DNA of 64,000 nt from Schlegelella_A sp965246805 (GCA_965246805.1 CBDFFO010000009.1:434001-498000), one strand, 5' to 3'; shown: positions 1 through 8,498, numbered from the stretch's first letter. A program made the numbers and translations. The notes: generated by a model not told the origin, from the letters alone.

Positions 1-252
1 GATGCTGCGTTCGATCCATTCGGTGGCGGGGCAACCCGAGTAGGTCGGCGTCAACACGACGACGAGGCCCTGCTCGCGTGCGTGCACCTCCCGCACGATG
101 CCGAGCTCGCACACCGAGACGACGGGTACCTCGGGGTCGAGCACGGTGTCGAGCACGGCCCAGGCGCGGGCGACGACATCGCCCTGCGCTCGATCGGCCG
201 AAGCGGTGCTCGCCTCCGCCGGACCGGGCGCGAAAGGCGGCCCCGCGATCAC
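1..252 (-). CDS. paaD: PaaD, phenylacetyl-CoA epoxidase maturation protein (3' end cut by window edge)
   Basis: The reverse strand reads an open frame from GTG at 252 (a second GTG is at 255) through the left edge. It includes the PaaD-like stretch AWAVLDTVLDPEVPVVSVCE followed by LGIVREV and TYSGCPATEWIERSI. This is the MIP18/DUF59 fold of PaaD, which in the family helps assemble the metal centre of the PaaABCE ring epoxidase. The start overlaps the paaC stop as GTGA, so it is the next gene of the same transcript. The C-terminal part, which carries the cysteines of PaaD proteins, lies outside the window. No ATG is available near the start, so GTG is inferred from the overlap and the homology. 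Confidence 0.88.
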   Translation of the reverse strand, partial: MIAGPPFAPGPAEASTASADRAQGDVVARAWAVLDTVLDPEVPVVSVCELGIVREVHAREQGLVVVLTPTYSGCPATEWIERSI

Positions 253-1055
253 CACACGCCGCCCGGAAACGTGCGCTGCAGGTGCTGCATCTCGGCCAGC
301 ACGTAGCCGAGGTGCTCGCTGTGGCGGCCGAGCTTGCCGGTGCTGCGGAACGCGCGCTCGGCGGGCAGCTCGAGGCCACTGTCGGTGAGCAGGGTCACGG
401 CCTCGTCGCGCCACGCCCCTTGCAGAGACGACCACGCCGGGCCGAGGCCGCTCGCTTCGGCATGAGCTTCGACCGCATCGCTCTCGAACATTTCCGCCGC
501 GTAGGGCCACAGCTCGTCGAGCGCGGCCTGCAGGCGGCGGGTCGATTCGGCGGTGCCGTCGGCGAGCCGCACGACCCAGTCGCCGGCGTGCTGCTGGTGG
601 TAGCGCGATTCCTTCACCGCCTTACCGGCGATCGCGGCGAGCTCGGCATCGTTCGACGCGAGCAGGCGCTGCCACAACAGCTTGAAGAAGGTGGAGAGCA
701 TGAAGTTGCGCAGCATCGTGAACGCGAAGTCGCCGCGCGGCAGCTCGACGATCGTGAAGTTCATGAAGTCGCGCTCGTCGCGCAGGAACGCGAGCTGGTC
801 TTCGTCGAACCCGGAGCGGCCCGGGCCGCCGCTCGCAGCGAGTGCCTCGCCTTCGAGCTGGCCGGCCCACGTGAGCACCGCGCGCGCCTGGCCGACGAGG
901 TCGAGCGCCATGTTCGAGAGCGCGATGTCCTCCTCGAGCATCGGCGCGTGCCCACACCACTCGGCAAGCCGCTGCGCGAGCACGAGGCAGCTGTCGCCGA
1001 TGCGCAGCAGGTAACGAACGCCGGGGTCCGCCGAGATCTTGATCGAGGCTTGCAT
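249..1055 (-). CDS. paaC: PaaC, structural subunit of ring 1,2-phenylacetyl-CoA epoxidase
   Basis: The 268-residue product has the typical length and sequence of PaaC (RYLLRIGDSCLVLAQRLAEW near the N-terminus, then MLEEDIALSNMALDLVGQAR). PaaC is the non-catalytic ferritin-like partner that holds PaaA in the PaaAC core of the multicomponent oxygenase, which forms the 1,2-epoxide of phenylacetyl-CoA in the cytoplasm. It follows paaB after 26 bases and overlaps paaD. The C-terminus FPGGVW matches the family end. The epoxidase reductase gene paaE is not in the window and would be expected just beyond the left edge. Confidence 0.95.
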   Translation of the reverse strand: MQASIKISADPGVRYLLRIGDSCLVLAQRLAEWCGHAPMLEEDIALSNMALDLVGQARAVLTWAGQLEGEALAASGGPGRSGFDEDQLAFLRDERDFMNFTIVELPRGDFAFTMLRNFMLSTFFKLLWQRLLASNDAELAAIAGKAVKESRYHQQHAGDWVVRLADGTAESTRRLQAALDELWPYAAEMFESDAVEAHAEASGLGPAWSSLQGAWRDEAVTLLTDSGLELPAERAFRSTGKLGRHSEHLGYVLAEMQHLQRTFPGGVW

Positions 1056-1081
1056 GGGTTCAGCGCATCCGGTTCATCGGA

Positions 1082-1456
1082 TCACATGTGGTCGAGCGAC
1101 TTCGGCAACGCGTAGAACGTCGGGTGGCGATAGACCTTGTCTTCCATCGGATCGAAGTACATCGCCTTGTCGCCAGGGTCGGACGCGACGATCTGCTCGG
1201 AGCGCACGACCCACACGCTGGTGCCTTCCTGGCGCCGCGTGTACACGTCGCGGGCCAGCTGGATCGCCATCGCCGGATCGGCGGCGTGCAGGCTGCCGCA
1301 GTGCTTGTGGTCGAGGCCCGCCTTGCTGCGCACGAACACTTCCCAGAGCGGCCATTCGGTGCGTGCTTCGCGTCGTGCGAGGTCGTCGGCAGACGCCTTC
1401 GCCGCGTCGCCTTCGAAGGCCGCGACCGTCGCGCCGCGTTCGGTGCCGCTGCTCAT
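1082..1456 (-). CDS. paaB: PaaB, phenylacetyl-CoA epoxidase subunit
   Basis: The product has 124 residues against about 95 in E. coli. The extra length is a poorly conserved N-terminal tail of about 30 residues before the conserved WPLWEVFVRSKAGLDHKHCG block. The rest matches PaaB closely (SLHAADPAMAIQLARDVYTR, then VYRHPTFYALP and the C-terminal DHM). PaaB bridges PaaAC dimers in the epoxidase complex. The start ATG overlaps the paaA stop by 4 bases, indicating translational coupling. A shorter start inside the tail cannot be excluded, but the overlap favours this one. Confidence 0.95.
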   Translation of the reverse strand: MSSGTERGATVAAFEGDAAKASADDLARREARTEWPLWEVFVRSKAGLDHKHCGSLHAADPAMAIQLARDVYTRRQEGTSVWVVRSEQIVASDPGDKAMYFDPMEDKVYRHPTFYALPKSLDHM

Positions 1457-2472
1457 GCCGCGGCTCGCATCGGTTCGGAGTCGGCATGCTTGGCCGCATG
1501 CGCGAGCGCCGCCTCACGCACCCACGCGCCGTCGTTCCACGCCTTCACCCGCGCGCCGAGACGATCGCGGTTGCACGGACCGTCGCCGTTCACGACGCGC
1601 CAGAACTCGGCCCAGTCGATGGCGCCGAAATCATGCTGCTGGCGCGCTTCGTTCCAGCGCAGGTCGGGGTCGGGCATCGTCACGCCGAGCAGCTTGGCCT
1701 GTTCGACCGTGGCATCGACGAACTTCTGCCGCAGGTCGTCGTTGCTGATGCGCTTGATGCCCCAGCGCATCGACTGCTCCGAGTTGGGCGATTCGGCGTC
1801 GGGTGGCCCGAACATCATCAGGCTCGGCCACCACCAGCGGTCGACCGCGTCCTGAACCATCGCGCGTTGCGCGTCGGTGCCGTGGGTCATCATGGTCAGC
1901 AAGGCTTCGTAGCCTTGCCGCTGGTGGAACGATTCTTCGCGACAGACGCGCACCATCGCACGCGCGTACGGCGCGAACGAGCAGCGGCAGAGCGGCACCT
2001 GGTTCATGATCGCCGCGCCGTCGACGAGCCATCCGATCACGCCCATGTCGGCCCAGCTGAGCGTCGGGTAGTTGAAGATCGAGCTGTACTTGGCCTTGCC
2101 CGAATGCAGCGCGGCGAAGAGCTGGTCGCGCGAGGTGCCGAGCGTTTCAGCCGCAGCGTACAGGTAGAGCCCGTGCCCGGCTTCGTCCTGCACCTTCGCC
2201 AGCAGGATCGCCTTGCGCTTCAACGTCGGCGCGCGGCTGATCCAGTTGCCTTCGGGCAGCATGCCGACGATCTCGGAATGCGCGTGCTGGCTGATCTGCC
2301 GCACCAGCGTCTTCCTGTAGTGCTCTGGCATCCAGTCTTTCGCTTCGATGAATTCACCGGCGTCGATGCGCGCCTCGAACGCGTCGTTGCGCTGCTGTTC
2401 GTCGAGGCTCTGAACCGCGGGGGCGGCGGAGCCGCCTTCGCGAGCCAGCGTGTCCATGGCTTGGGTGTACAT
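1453..2472 (-). CDS. paaA: PaaA, catalytic diiron subunit of phenylacetyl-CoA epoxidase
   Basis: A 339-residue protein with the PaaA core: MPEHYRKTLVRQISQHAHSE, then LAKVQDEAGHGLYLY, which holds a diiron ExxH ligand pair, and REESFHQRQGYEALL, which holds the second ExxH. PaaA activates oxygen to epoxidise the aromatic ring of phenylacetyl-CoA. It is the first gene of the ABCD block and is preceded by 79 bases after paaK, containing the perfect palindrome GATTCGAATC. A second in-frame ATG five codons downstream (MDTLAREG) could be the true start. The usual E. coli form is about 309 residues, so the N-terminal 20-30 residues are lineage-specific. Confidence 0.96.
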   Translation of the reverse strand: MYTQAMDTLAREGGSAAPAVQSLDEQQRNDAFEARIDAGEFIEAKDWMPEHYRKTLVRQISQHAHSEIVGMLPEGNWISRAPTLKRKAILLAKVQDEAGHGLYLYAAAETLGTSRDQLFAALHSGKAKYSSIFNYPTLSWADMGVIGWLVDGAAIMNQVPLCRCSFAPYARAMVRVCREESFHQRQGYEALLTMMTHGTDAQRAMVQDAVDRWWWPSLMMFGPPDAESPNSEQSMRWGIKRISNDDLRQKFVDATVEQAKLLGVTMPDPDLRWNEARQQHDFGAIDWAEFWRVVNGDGPCNRDRLGARVKAWNDGAWVREAALAHAAKHADSEPMRAAA

Positions 2473-2551
2473 ATGCGTGTGCCTTTGCTGTGGATTCGAA
2501 TCGGGAGTCGGTGGCGCGGATCGGGTTCGCGTGCGGTTGCGGCTCGGGCGA

Positions 2552-3862
2552 TCAACCGAGCCGGCGCTTGTCGACCACGCGCCTCGCCTTGCCGACGAGC
2601 GTGCGTTCGAGTGAATCGGGCAGGCCGATGTCGACCACCGTGGTGATGCCGATCAGGGTCTTGATGCGGTGCTGCAGCCACTCGCCCACTTCGCGGCGAT
2701 CGCGCCTCGCGAATGCCGGCAACATCTCGCAGCGCACCTCGACCGCGTCGAGGTGGCCTTCGCGCGTGACGACCAGCTGGTACTGCCCCGACAACTGCCC
2801 GTGGCCGAGCACGATCTCCTCGATCTGCGTCGGGAACAGGTTCACGCCGCGGATGATCAGCATGTCGTCGCTGCGCCCGACGATCTTGCCCATGCGACGC
2901 ATGCTGCGCGCGCTCGGTGGCAAGAGACGCGTCAGATCGCGCGTGCGATAGCGAACGACCGGCAATGCTTCCTTCGTGAGGGTCGTGATGACGAGTTCGC
3001 CCTCCTCGCCGTCGGGCAGCACGGCCCCGGTCAGCGGGTCGATGATCTCCGGGTAGAAATGGTCTTCCCACACCACCGGGCCGTCTTTCGTCTCGATGCA
3101 CTCGCTGGCCACACCCGGCCCCATCACTTCCGAAAGACCGTAGATGTCGACCGCGTCGATGTCGGCGTTGGCCTCGATCTCGCGCCGCATCGCCTCGGTC
3201 CACGGCTCGGCACCAAAGATGCCGATCTGCAGGCTGGTCGAGCGCGGGTCGATGCCTTGCCGCGTGAACTCCTCGATCAGCACCTGCATGTACGACGGCG
3301 TCACCATGATGATGTCGGGCTCGAGGTCGGTAATGAGCTGGACCTGCTTCTCGGTCTGTCCGCCCGACATCGGGATCACCGTGCAGCCCGCGCGCTCGGC
3401 GCCGTAGTGCGCGCCGAGGCCGCCGGTGAAGAGACCGTAGCCGTAAGCCACGTGAACCATGTCGCCCGGCCGGCCACCGGCGGCGCGGATCGAGCGCGCG
3501 ACGAGGTCGGCCCAGGTGTCGATGTCCTTCAGCGTGTAGCCGACCACCGTCGGCTTGCCGGTCGTGCCCGACGACGCGTGGAGGCGCGCGATGCGTTCCT
3601 TCGGCACCGCGAACAGGCCGAACGGATAGTTGTCGCGCAGGTCTTTCTTCTCGGTGAACGGGAAGCGCGCGAGATCGGCCAGCGATGTCAGGTCGCTCGG
3701 GTGCACGCCCTTGGCGTCGAACGCATGCCGGTAATGGGGCACCTGTTCGTACGCGTGCCGCAGGCTCCAGCGCATGCGCTCGAGCTGCAGCGCTCGCAGC
3801 TCGTCGACGCTCGCGCGTTCGATCGGTTCGAGCTCGGAAGGCGTCGGGCGTTTCGCCGTCAT
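2552..3862 (-). CDS. paaK: PaaK, phenylacetate-CoA ligase
   Basis: The 436-residue product is a member of the ANL adenylating superfamily, PaaK subfamily. Visible signatures are the P-loop-like LHASSGTTGKPTVVGYT, the YGYGLFTGGLG segment, DIYGLSEVMGPG (adenine-binding A5-type motif) and YRTRDLTRL. It activates phenylacetate with ATP and CoA to phenylacetyl-CoA, the committed entry step. Its ATG overlaps the paaI stop by 4 bases. In E. coli paaK is near the end of the operon, after paaJ. Here it lies between paaI and paaA, so substrate activation and the epoxidase are co-expressed from one message. Confidence 0.96.
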   Translation of the reverse strand: MTAKRPTPSELEPIERASVDELRALQLERMRWSLRHAYEQVPHYRHAFDAKGVHPSDLTSLADLARFPFTEKKDLRDNYPFGLFAVPKERIARLHASSGTTGKPTVVGYTLKDIDTWADLVARSIRAAGGRPGDMVHVAYGYGLFTGGLGAHYGAERAGCTVIPMSGGQTEKQVQLITDLEPDIIMVTPSYMQVLIEEFTRQGIDPRSTSLQIGIFGAEPWTEAMRREIEANADIDAVDIYGLSEVMGPGVASECIETKDGPVVWEDHFYPEIIDPLTGAVLPDGEEGELVITTLTKEALPVVRYRTRDLTRLLPPSARSMRRMGKIVGRSDDMLIIRGVNLFPTQIEEIVLGHGQLSGQYQLVVTREGHLDAVEVRCEMLPAFARRDRREVGEWLQHRIKTLIGITTVVDIGLPDSLERTLVGKARRVVDKRRLG

Positions 3863-4362
3863 GGCGCCGGCCCGCTGGCATCGGTGTCCGTGGCCACCTC
3901 GATGACGAAGCGGCCCTGCAGCGCGTGCGAGCGACCTCGCATCAACGCGACGCGTTCACCGCGCTGGTTATCGACCACGACGTCGTAGACCCCCGTGCGC
4001 CCGCTGTTCGAGACACGCGCGGCGCGCGCGGTGAGCACGTCGTGCTCGCGCGGCGAGGCGACGAAGTCCATCGAGAGGCCTGCCGCAACCGTGAGCTGGT
4101 TCGACGAATTGCACGCGAACGCGAACGCCGAATCGGCGAGCGTCGTGATGAAGCCGCCGTGGCAGATGTCGAGCCCGTTCAGCATGTCGGCGCGCACCGT
4201 CATGTCGAGCACCGCCGAGCCGTCGCCGACGTCCCGGATGCGCATGCCGAGCCCGCGCGACGCGCGGTCGTTCGCGAACATGTGGGCCGCGACCTCGGCC
4301 GGCGTCGGCGCCGCCTTGTTCGCGTCGTCGGCCCGCGCGGCCTTCAGATCGATCGTGCTCAT
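3859..4362 (-). CDS. paaI: PaaI, hot-dog-fold acyl-CoA thioesterase
   Basis: A 167-residue hot-dog protein with the PaaI signature LNGLDICHGGFITTLADSAF, including the catalytic region HGG and the downstream acidic residue of TLADS. PaaI thioesterases hydrolyse stalled or toxic phenylacetate-pathway CoA esters. Length is slightly above the family (about 140 residues) because of a 25-residue N-terminal extension rich in Ala and Asp. It lies 19 bases after paaH and overlaps paaK. Assignment rests on the motif and the operon position. Confidence 0.94.
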   Translation of the reverse strand: MSTIDLKAARADDANKAAPTPAEVAAHMFANDRASRGLGMRIRDVGDGSAVLDMTVRADMLNGLDICHGGFITTLADSAFAFACNSSNQLTVAAGLSMDFVASPREHDVLTARAARVSNSGRTGVYDVVVDNQRGERVALMRGRSHALQGRFVIEVATDTDASGPAP

Positions 4363-4381
4363 CGTGCGTTCGCGCGGGCGC

Positions 4382-5902
4382 TCACGCGTGGAAGAGGAAG
4401 CGCCCGTGGGCCGCGCGCATCAGTTTCGGCGAGCGCCGGTAGCGCGCATCACCGTAGTGCTGCTGCAGGTTCGAGAGCACCTCGACCACGCGTGCCGCAC
4501 CCAGCGCATCGGCCCACGCGAGCGGGCCCACTGTGTAGGCCATGCCGAGGCGCATCGACGTGTCGATGTCGGCCGCGCTCGTGTCCGTCCATGTCATCAG
4601 GTCGGCCGCCTCGTTGACGATGCACGCGATCACGCGGGTGACGACCAGGCCCGCCACATCGTCGAGCGCGATCAATTCGATGCCGGTCGCAAACAGCAGC
4701 GACGCGAGCGCGCTCAACGCGTTGGCCGAGCCGGCTGCGCCGATCACGGGCGTGGTCGCAAGGTCGCGCGCGAGGTCGAGCAGCACTGAGACCGGCTCGC
4801 CTTCGTAGCGCCGCTCGGCGAGCGTGCGGCCGTCGGTAAAGGCGACGATGTCGTCGTTGAAGCGCAGCGTGCCGGCGTCGAGCGTGCCGTCGACGAAGGT
4901 GTCGATGCCGGAGTCCTGCAGCCGCTCGACGAGCGGCGCGAGCGCACCGCTCTCGACCGCCACGCCGACCACCTGGCCGAGCGGCAGCCCGGTCATCGCG
5001 ACCCCATCGGCCTTCGGCGCGGCCTCGCCTGCACCGTAGCGGTAGAAGCCGATGCCGCTCTTGCGACCGAAGCGACCGGCGCGCACCAACTCCTGCTGGA
5101 TCATGTGCGGTGCATAGCGCGAATCCCACGCCGTCGCGGCGAACACCGACTCCGTGACCGCCAGGTTCACATCGACGCCGATCAGGTCGATCAGCTCGAA
5201 CGGCCCCATCGAGAAACCGCCGGCCTCGCGCAACAGTCGATCGATCGCGGCCGGCGCGGCGATGCGCTCGCCGAGCAGGCGCATTGCCTCGGCGTAATAC
5301 GGCCGTGCCACGCGGTTGACGATGAAGCCCGGCGCATTCGGCGCCTCGACGCTCGCCTTGCCCCAGCGCTTTCCGAGACCGTGCATCGCATCGATCAACG
5401 CCGGGTCGGTCGCGACGCCGGCGATCACCTCGACCAGCTTCATCCGCGTGACAGGGTTGAAGAAGTGCCACCCGACCACGCGCTCCGGGTGCACGAGGCC
5501 TTCGGCCAGCGCGCTCACCGAGATCGACGACGTGTTGGTGGCGAGCACCGCGTTCGCAGCCAGCAGCGATTCCAATTGCGCGAAGAGCGCCTTCTTCGGC
5601 TCGAGCTTTTCGACGATGGCCTCGACCGCGATCGCGCAACCGCCGAGCGCCCCGATCGCGTCGACCGCGCTGATCCGCGCCAGCACCGCATCGCGCTCCG
5701 CGGCGTCGTAGCGCCCTCGTTTCACCGCGCCATCGAGGTCGGTCGCGATGCGCTCCAGGGCCTTCGCGGCAGCGCCGGCCTGCGCATCGAAGAGCTTTAC
5801 CGCGTGACCCGATTGCGCAGCCAACTGCGCGATGCCCGCGCCCATGCTGCCCGCGCCGATAACGGCGACGGTGGTGGAACCATCGAGCGGGTAAGTCGTC
5901 AT
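4382..5902 (-). CDS. paaH: PaaH, 3-hydroxyacyl-CoA dehydrogenase of the phenylacetate pathway
   Basis: A 506-residue NAD-dependent dehydrogenase. The Rossmann motif VIGAGSMGAGIAQLAAQSG opens the protein, and VGWHFFNPVTRMKLVEVI contains the catalytic histidine region. Two C-terminal 3HCDH domains are visible: APNAPGFIVNRVARPYYAEA, then GLVVTRVIACIVNEAADL near the end. PaaH oxidises 3-hydroxyadipyl-CoA to 3-oxoadipyl-CoA late in the pathway. The double C-terminal domain and length fit PaaH/PaaC-type enzymes rather than the short FadB-like ones. It lies 52 bases after paaG and 19 bases before paaI on the same strand. Confidence 0.94.
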   Translation of the reverse strand: MTTYPLDGSTTVAVIGAGSMGAGIAQLAAQSGHAVKLFDAQAGAAAKALERIATDLDGAVKRGRYDAAERDAVLARISAVDAIGALGGCAIAVEAIVEKLEPKKALFAQLESLLAANAVLATNTSSISVSALAEGLVHPERVVGWHFFNPVTRMKLVEVIAGVATDPALIDAMHGLGKRWGKASVEAPNAPGFIVNRVARPYYAEAMRLLGERIAAPAAIDRLLREAGGFSMGPFELIDLIGVDVNLAVTESVFAATAWDSRYAPHMIQQELVRAGRFGRKSGIGFYRYGAGEAAPKADGVAMTGLPLGQVVGVAVESGALAPLVERLQDSGIDTFVDGTLDAGTLRFNDDIVAFTDGRTLAERRYEGEPVSVLLDLARDLATTPVIGAAGSANALSALASLLFATGIELIALDDVAGLVVTRVIACIVNEAADLMTWTDTSAADIDTSMRLGMAYTVGPLAWADALGAARVVEVLSNLQQHYGDARYRRSPKLMRAAHGRFLFHA

Positions 5903-5954
5903 GCGGGCGCAATCATCACGAAGGGTGCGAACCGGCGCGGCAACATCCGGAGCG

Positions 5955-6758
5955 TCATCGATCGCTGAACACGGCGGAGCGCTTCGCCAGGAAGGCGGCC
6001 GCGCCCTCGAGGTAATCGTGCGACGCGCCGAGTTCGCTCTGCAACGCGGCTTCGCGGCTCAGCGCGCTACCGAAGTCGAGCGCATCGGAGCCATCGATGG
6101 CGGCGCGCGTCATCGCGAGGGCGCGCGTCGGCAAGGCTGCGAGCCGTGCCGCGAGGCTTTGCACCACGCCGCCGAACTCGGCATCGTCGACGCTCTTCCA
6201 GATCAGCCCGATGCGTTCGGCGTCGCTCGCCGAAAGCTTGTCGCCCAGCATCGCGAGGCCCATGGCACGGGCACGGCCGACCAGGCGCGGCAGCAGCCAG
6301 GTTCCGCCGCCATCGGGGACCAACCCGATCTTGATGAAGGCCTGGATGAACGAGGCCGAGCGTGCCGCGACCACGAGGTCGCAGCCGAGCGCGAGGTTCG
6401 CGCCCGCGCCGGCGGCGACGCCGTTGACCGCCGCGAGCACCGGCACCGGCATCGAGCGGATCCGCAGCGCGAGCGGCTTGTAGAAGCGCTCGACGGCAAC
6501 GCCGACATCGGTCGGCCGTGCGGTGGGATCAAGGTTCGGTGCGACGGCGGGGTCGCTCAGGTCTTGCCCGGCAGAAAAACCGCGTCCCGCGCCGGTGACG
6601 ACGACGCAGCGAACATCGGAAGCTTCGGCCGCCGCATCCAGCGCAGCGAGAAACTGGCCGTGCATCGCACCCGTGAAGCTGTTGAGCGCCATCGGCCGAT
6701 TCAGCGTCAGCGTGCGCACGGCGCCGGTCTGCGCGGTCAGGATCAACGAGTCTTCCAC
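5955..6758 (-). CDS. paaG: PaaG, ring-epoxide isomerase of the enoyl-CoA hydratase family
   Basis: The crotonase-fold product has TLTLNRPMALNSFTGAMHGQ at its start, AVNGVAAGAGANLALGCDLV for the oxyanion hole, and the GGTWLLPRLVGRARAMGLAM block typical of PaaG. It converts ring-1,2-epoxyphenylacetyl-CoA to the oxepin isomer. I place the start at GTG 6758 (267 residues), because homologues begin just before the LILTAQTG-like strand and a GAGG sequence lies upstream. An ATG at 6824 would add 22 residues unlike the family. This is the first gene of the operon visible here, with a palindrome about 80 bases upstream. Confidence 0.93.
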   Translation of the reverse strand: MEDSLILTAQTGAVRTLTLNRPMALNSFTGAMHGQFLAALDAAAEASDVRCVVVTGAGRGFSAGQDLSDPAVAPNLDPTARPTDVGVAVERFYKPLALRIRSMPVPVLAAVNGVAAGAGANLALGCDLVVAARSASFIQAFIKIGLVPDGGGTWLLPRLVGRARAMGLAMLGDKLSASDAERIGLIWKSVDDAEFGGVVQSLAARLAALPTRALAMTRAAIDGSDALDFGSALSREAALQSELGASHDYLEGAAAFLAKRSAVFSDR

Positions 6759-6835
6759 ATCCCGGCCTCGGTCGAAGCGAACGGCGATGGATCGACACCC
6801 GACCCGGACGGCGACCATCGGCAATCGGCATTGTC

Positions 6836-6847
6836 GACCGATCGGTC
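6836..6847. promoter_or_regulatory. Candidate PaaR (TetR-family) operator in front of paaG
   Basis: A perfect 12-bp palindrome, GACCGATCGGTC, lies about 80 bases upstream of the paaG start and about 57 bases beyond the 3' end of the convergently placed topoisomerase gene. Betaproteobacterial paa operons are commonly repressed by the TetR-family regulator PaaR at ACCGANCGGT-like sites, with phenylacetyl-CoA as inducer. The match to that motif and the position make this the likely operator of the whole paa operon. No paaR gene is in the window. Confidence 0.6.
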
Positions 6848-6903
6848 AGGAGAGTTTACGGGCCCGGGTCGAGACGTGCAACCCTGAGACGCACGGCGAC
6901 GCT

Positions 6904-7956
6904 TCAGCGCGAATCAGCAAGGAACGTCAGCAAGCGGCGTTCGGCCGTATCGAGGCCGGCCCGCCGTGCGGGCTCGATCACGATCTTTTCGTCGCTCGTC
7001 GTGGCCATCGCGGCCAACACGGTCGGGTGGATGTAGGCCTTCTTGCACACCGCCACGGTGTTGCCGAGGCGCTTGGCCACCTCCCCGATCAGCAGGTTCG
7101 CGCTGCGCCGCGCGGTCGGTGCGATCTCGCTCTCGAGCAGCAGCAGATCGAGCGCATGAACCGTGCCGTGCCAGGTCCGGAAGTCCTTGGCGGTGAAGTG
7201 ATCGCCGCTCGCGACACCCAGATATTCGTTGACGTCGGCGGAGTCGATGGTGCGGCGAACGCCGTCTGCCACGTACTGGAAAAGTTCCTGGCCCGGCATG
7301 GCCTGACAGCGCCGCACGATCCGCGCGACACGCGGGTCATCGACCGAGACCTCATGGGTCACGCCGCTCTTGCCGCGAAAGTGCAGCCGCAGTTCATTGC
7401 CGACGACAGCCACATGGCGGTTGCGCAGCGTGGTGAGCCCGAACGAGCCGTTGGTTCGCGCGTATTCATCGTTGCCGACGCGGACCAGCGTGGTGTCGAG
7501 CAGGCGCACGATAGTGGCGAGCACCGCGTCGCGGCCCGGCGCGGTGTTCATCGGCGCGGCGAGGTGGGCCTTCACCTGGCGGCGGATCTTGGGCAACGCC
7601 CGCCCGAACGCAAGCATGTGCTCGAACTTGTCGGCATCACGTGCCGTGCGCCACTCCGGGTGATAACGGTATTGCTTGCGACCGCGCGCATCGCGGCCCG
7701 TCGCCTGCAAGTGGCCGTGAGGCAACGGGCAGATCCAGACCCCTTCGTACGCCGGCGGGATCGCGAGTGACCGGATGCGTTTCAGTTCAGCCGCGTCGCG
7801 CAGGTGCTTGCCATCGACCGCACGGTAAATGAACGCCTCGCCTTTTCGCAGCCGCTGAATGCCGGGCTTGTCGTCGCTCGTGTAGACGAGCCCCCGCGGC
7901 ACGACGATGCCCTCTGCATCCGGCACGCGTTCACGCGGACGCGCTTGTCGACTCAT
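6904..7956 (-). CDS. DNA topoisomerase IB (poxvirus/bacterial type)
   Basis: The 350-residue product matches bacterial type IB topoisomerases. The N-terminal domain includes IPPAYEGVWICP. The catalytic domain has KQYRYHPEWR with a catalytic arginine, FRGKSGVTHEV with the catalytic lysine region, FRTWHGTV, and CKKAYIHPTVL near the C-terminus carrying the active-site tyrosine. The enzyme relaxes supercoils by a 3'-phosphotyrosyl nick. It lies 9 bases downstream of a small proline-rich ORF on the same strand, so it is probably the last gene of a three-gene unit. It converges with nothing and ends 57 bases before the paa operator. Confidence 0.93.
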   Translation of the reverse strand: MSRQARPRERVPDAEGIVVPRGLVYTSDDKPGIQRLRKGEAFIYRAVDGKHLRDAAELKRIRSLAIPPAYEGVWICPLPHGHLQATGRDARGRKQYRYHPEWRTARDADKFEHMLAFGRALPKIRRQVKAHLAAPMNTAPGRDAVLATIVRLLDTTLVRVGNDEYARTNGSFGLTTLRNRHVAVVGNELRLHFRGKSGVTHEVSVDDPRVARIVRRCQAMPGQELFQYVADGVRRTIDSADVNEYLGVASGDHFTAKDFRTWHGTVHALDLLLLESEIAPTARRSANLLIGEVAKRLGNTVAVCKKAYIHPTVLAAMATTSDEKIVIEPARRAGLDTAERRLLTFLADSR

Positions 7957-7965
7957 CGCACCGAC

Positions 7966-8169
7966 TCAACGACGCATCGTCGCAACCGTCATTGGGGTCG
8001 GCGACCGCGGCGGTTCTTGCACCGGTGCCGGTGCGGCGGGCGGCTTCGGGTCGTCGATGGGGGCTGGCGTGGGCATGGGCTGGACTGGCGGGGTCGGCCC
8101 GGCGGGCGTCGGCAGCGGCGGTGTCGCGGGCGAAGCCGGCACCTCGGAGGCTCGAATCTGCGGACTCAT
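7966..8169 (-). CDS. Small proline/alanine-rich hypothetical protein
   Basis: A 67-residue frame starting at ATG 8169 (MSPQIRASEVPASP) is dominated by Pro, Ala and Thr, with repeated TPAPxxxPxP-like segments. It ends in TPMTVATMRR. It has no recognised domain, membrane segment or signal peptide. Its ATG overlaps the stop of the upstream small ORF by 4 bases, and it is followed 9 bases later by the topoisomerase start, which argues for a real coupled gene. Low-complexity composition in a GC-rich genome can also arise by chance, so this remains tentative. Confidence 0.5.
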   Translation of the reverse strand: MSPQIRASEVPASPATPPLPTPAGPTPPVQPMPTPAPIDDPKPPAAPAPVQEPPRSPTPMTVATMRR

Positions 8170-8471
8170 CGGTATGCGTAGGTGGTGGTGCACGAGACAA
8201 AGCGTTGGCAAAACACATGCCGCCCTGTCTTCGAACTGGCGACGGTGCGGCAATTCTTGCGGTAAACCATGCTGACGGCGTTGTTCGAAATGACGCGCCC
8301 GGGCATCGCGCCGAGCTGGTTCTCATGGGCGAAAGCGACGTTGGGGGTCCATACAAAACGAATGGCACGCGTGTTGCGTTGAATGGTCTCGCGAAGCCCT
8401 CGAACGGCTCTCGATATTCGTTCGCGAACGCTCCTGCGATGAGGGTGTTGGCGATCTGCCGCCCACCTCAA
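8166..8471 (-). CDS. Small hypothetical protein with cysteine-rich C-terminus
   Basis: This open frame gives 101 residues. The C-terminal half looks coding, for example AMPGRVISNNAVSMVYRKNC, then FCQRFVSCTTTYAYR at the end, with four cysteines in about 25 residues. The first 40 residues are arginine-rich and may be non-coding, so the true start may lie further downstream. The stop overlaps the ATG of the next small ORF as ATGA. I do not recognise the family. The cysteine spacing could suit disulphides or metal binding, but no signal peptide is evident in this start model. Confidence 0.4.
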   Translation of the reverse strand: MRWAADRQHPHRRSVRERISRAVRGLRETIQRNTRAIRFVWTPNVAFAHENQLGAMPGRVISNNAVSMVYRKNCRTVASSKTGRHVFCQRFVSCTTTYAYR

Positions 8472-8498
8472 TCTTTGCGTCCCAGCGACCTCAACGAC

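Noticed and set aside
7992..8498. In-frame extension upstream of rpoN
   Set aside because: No sigma-54 homology upstream of MTSATLQ, and the segment overlaps the small minus-strand ORFs.
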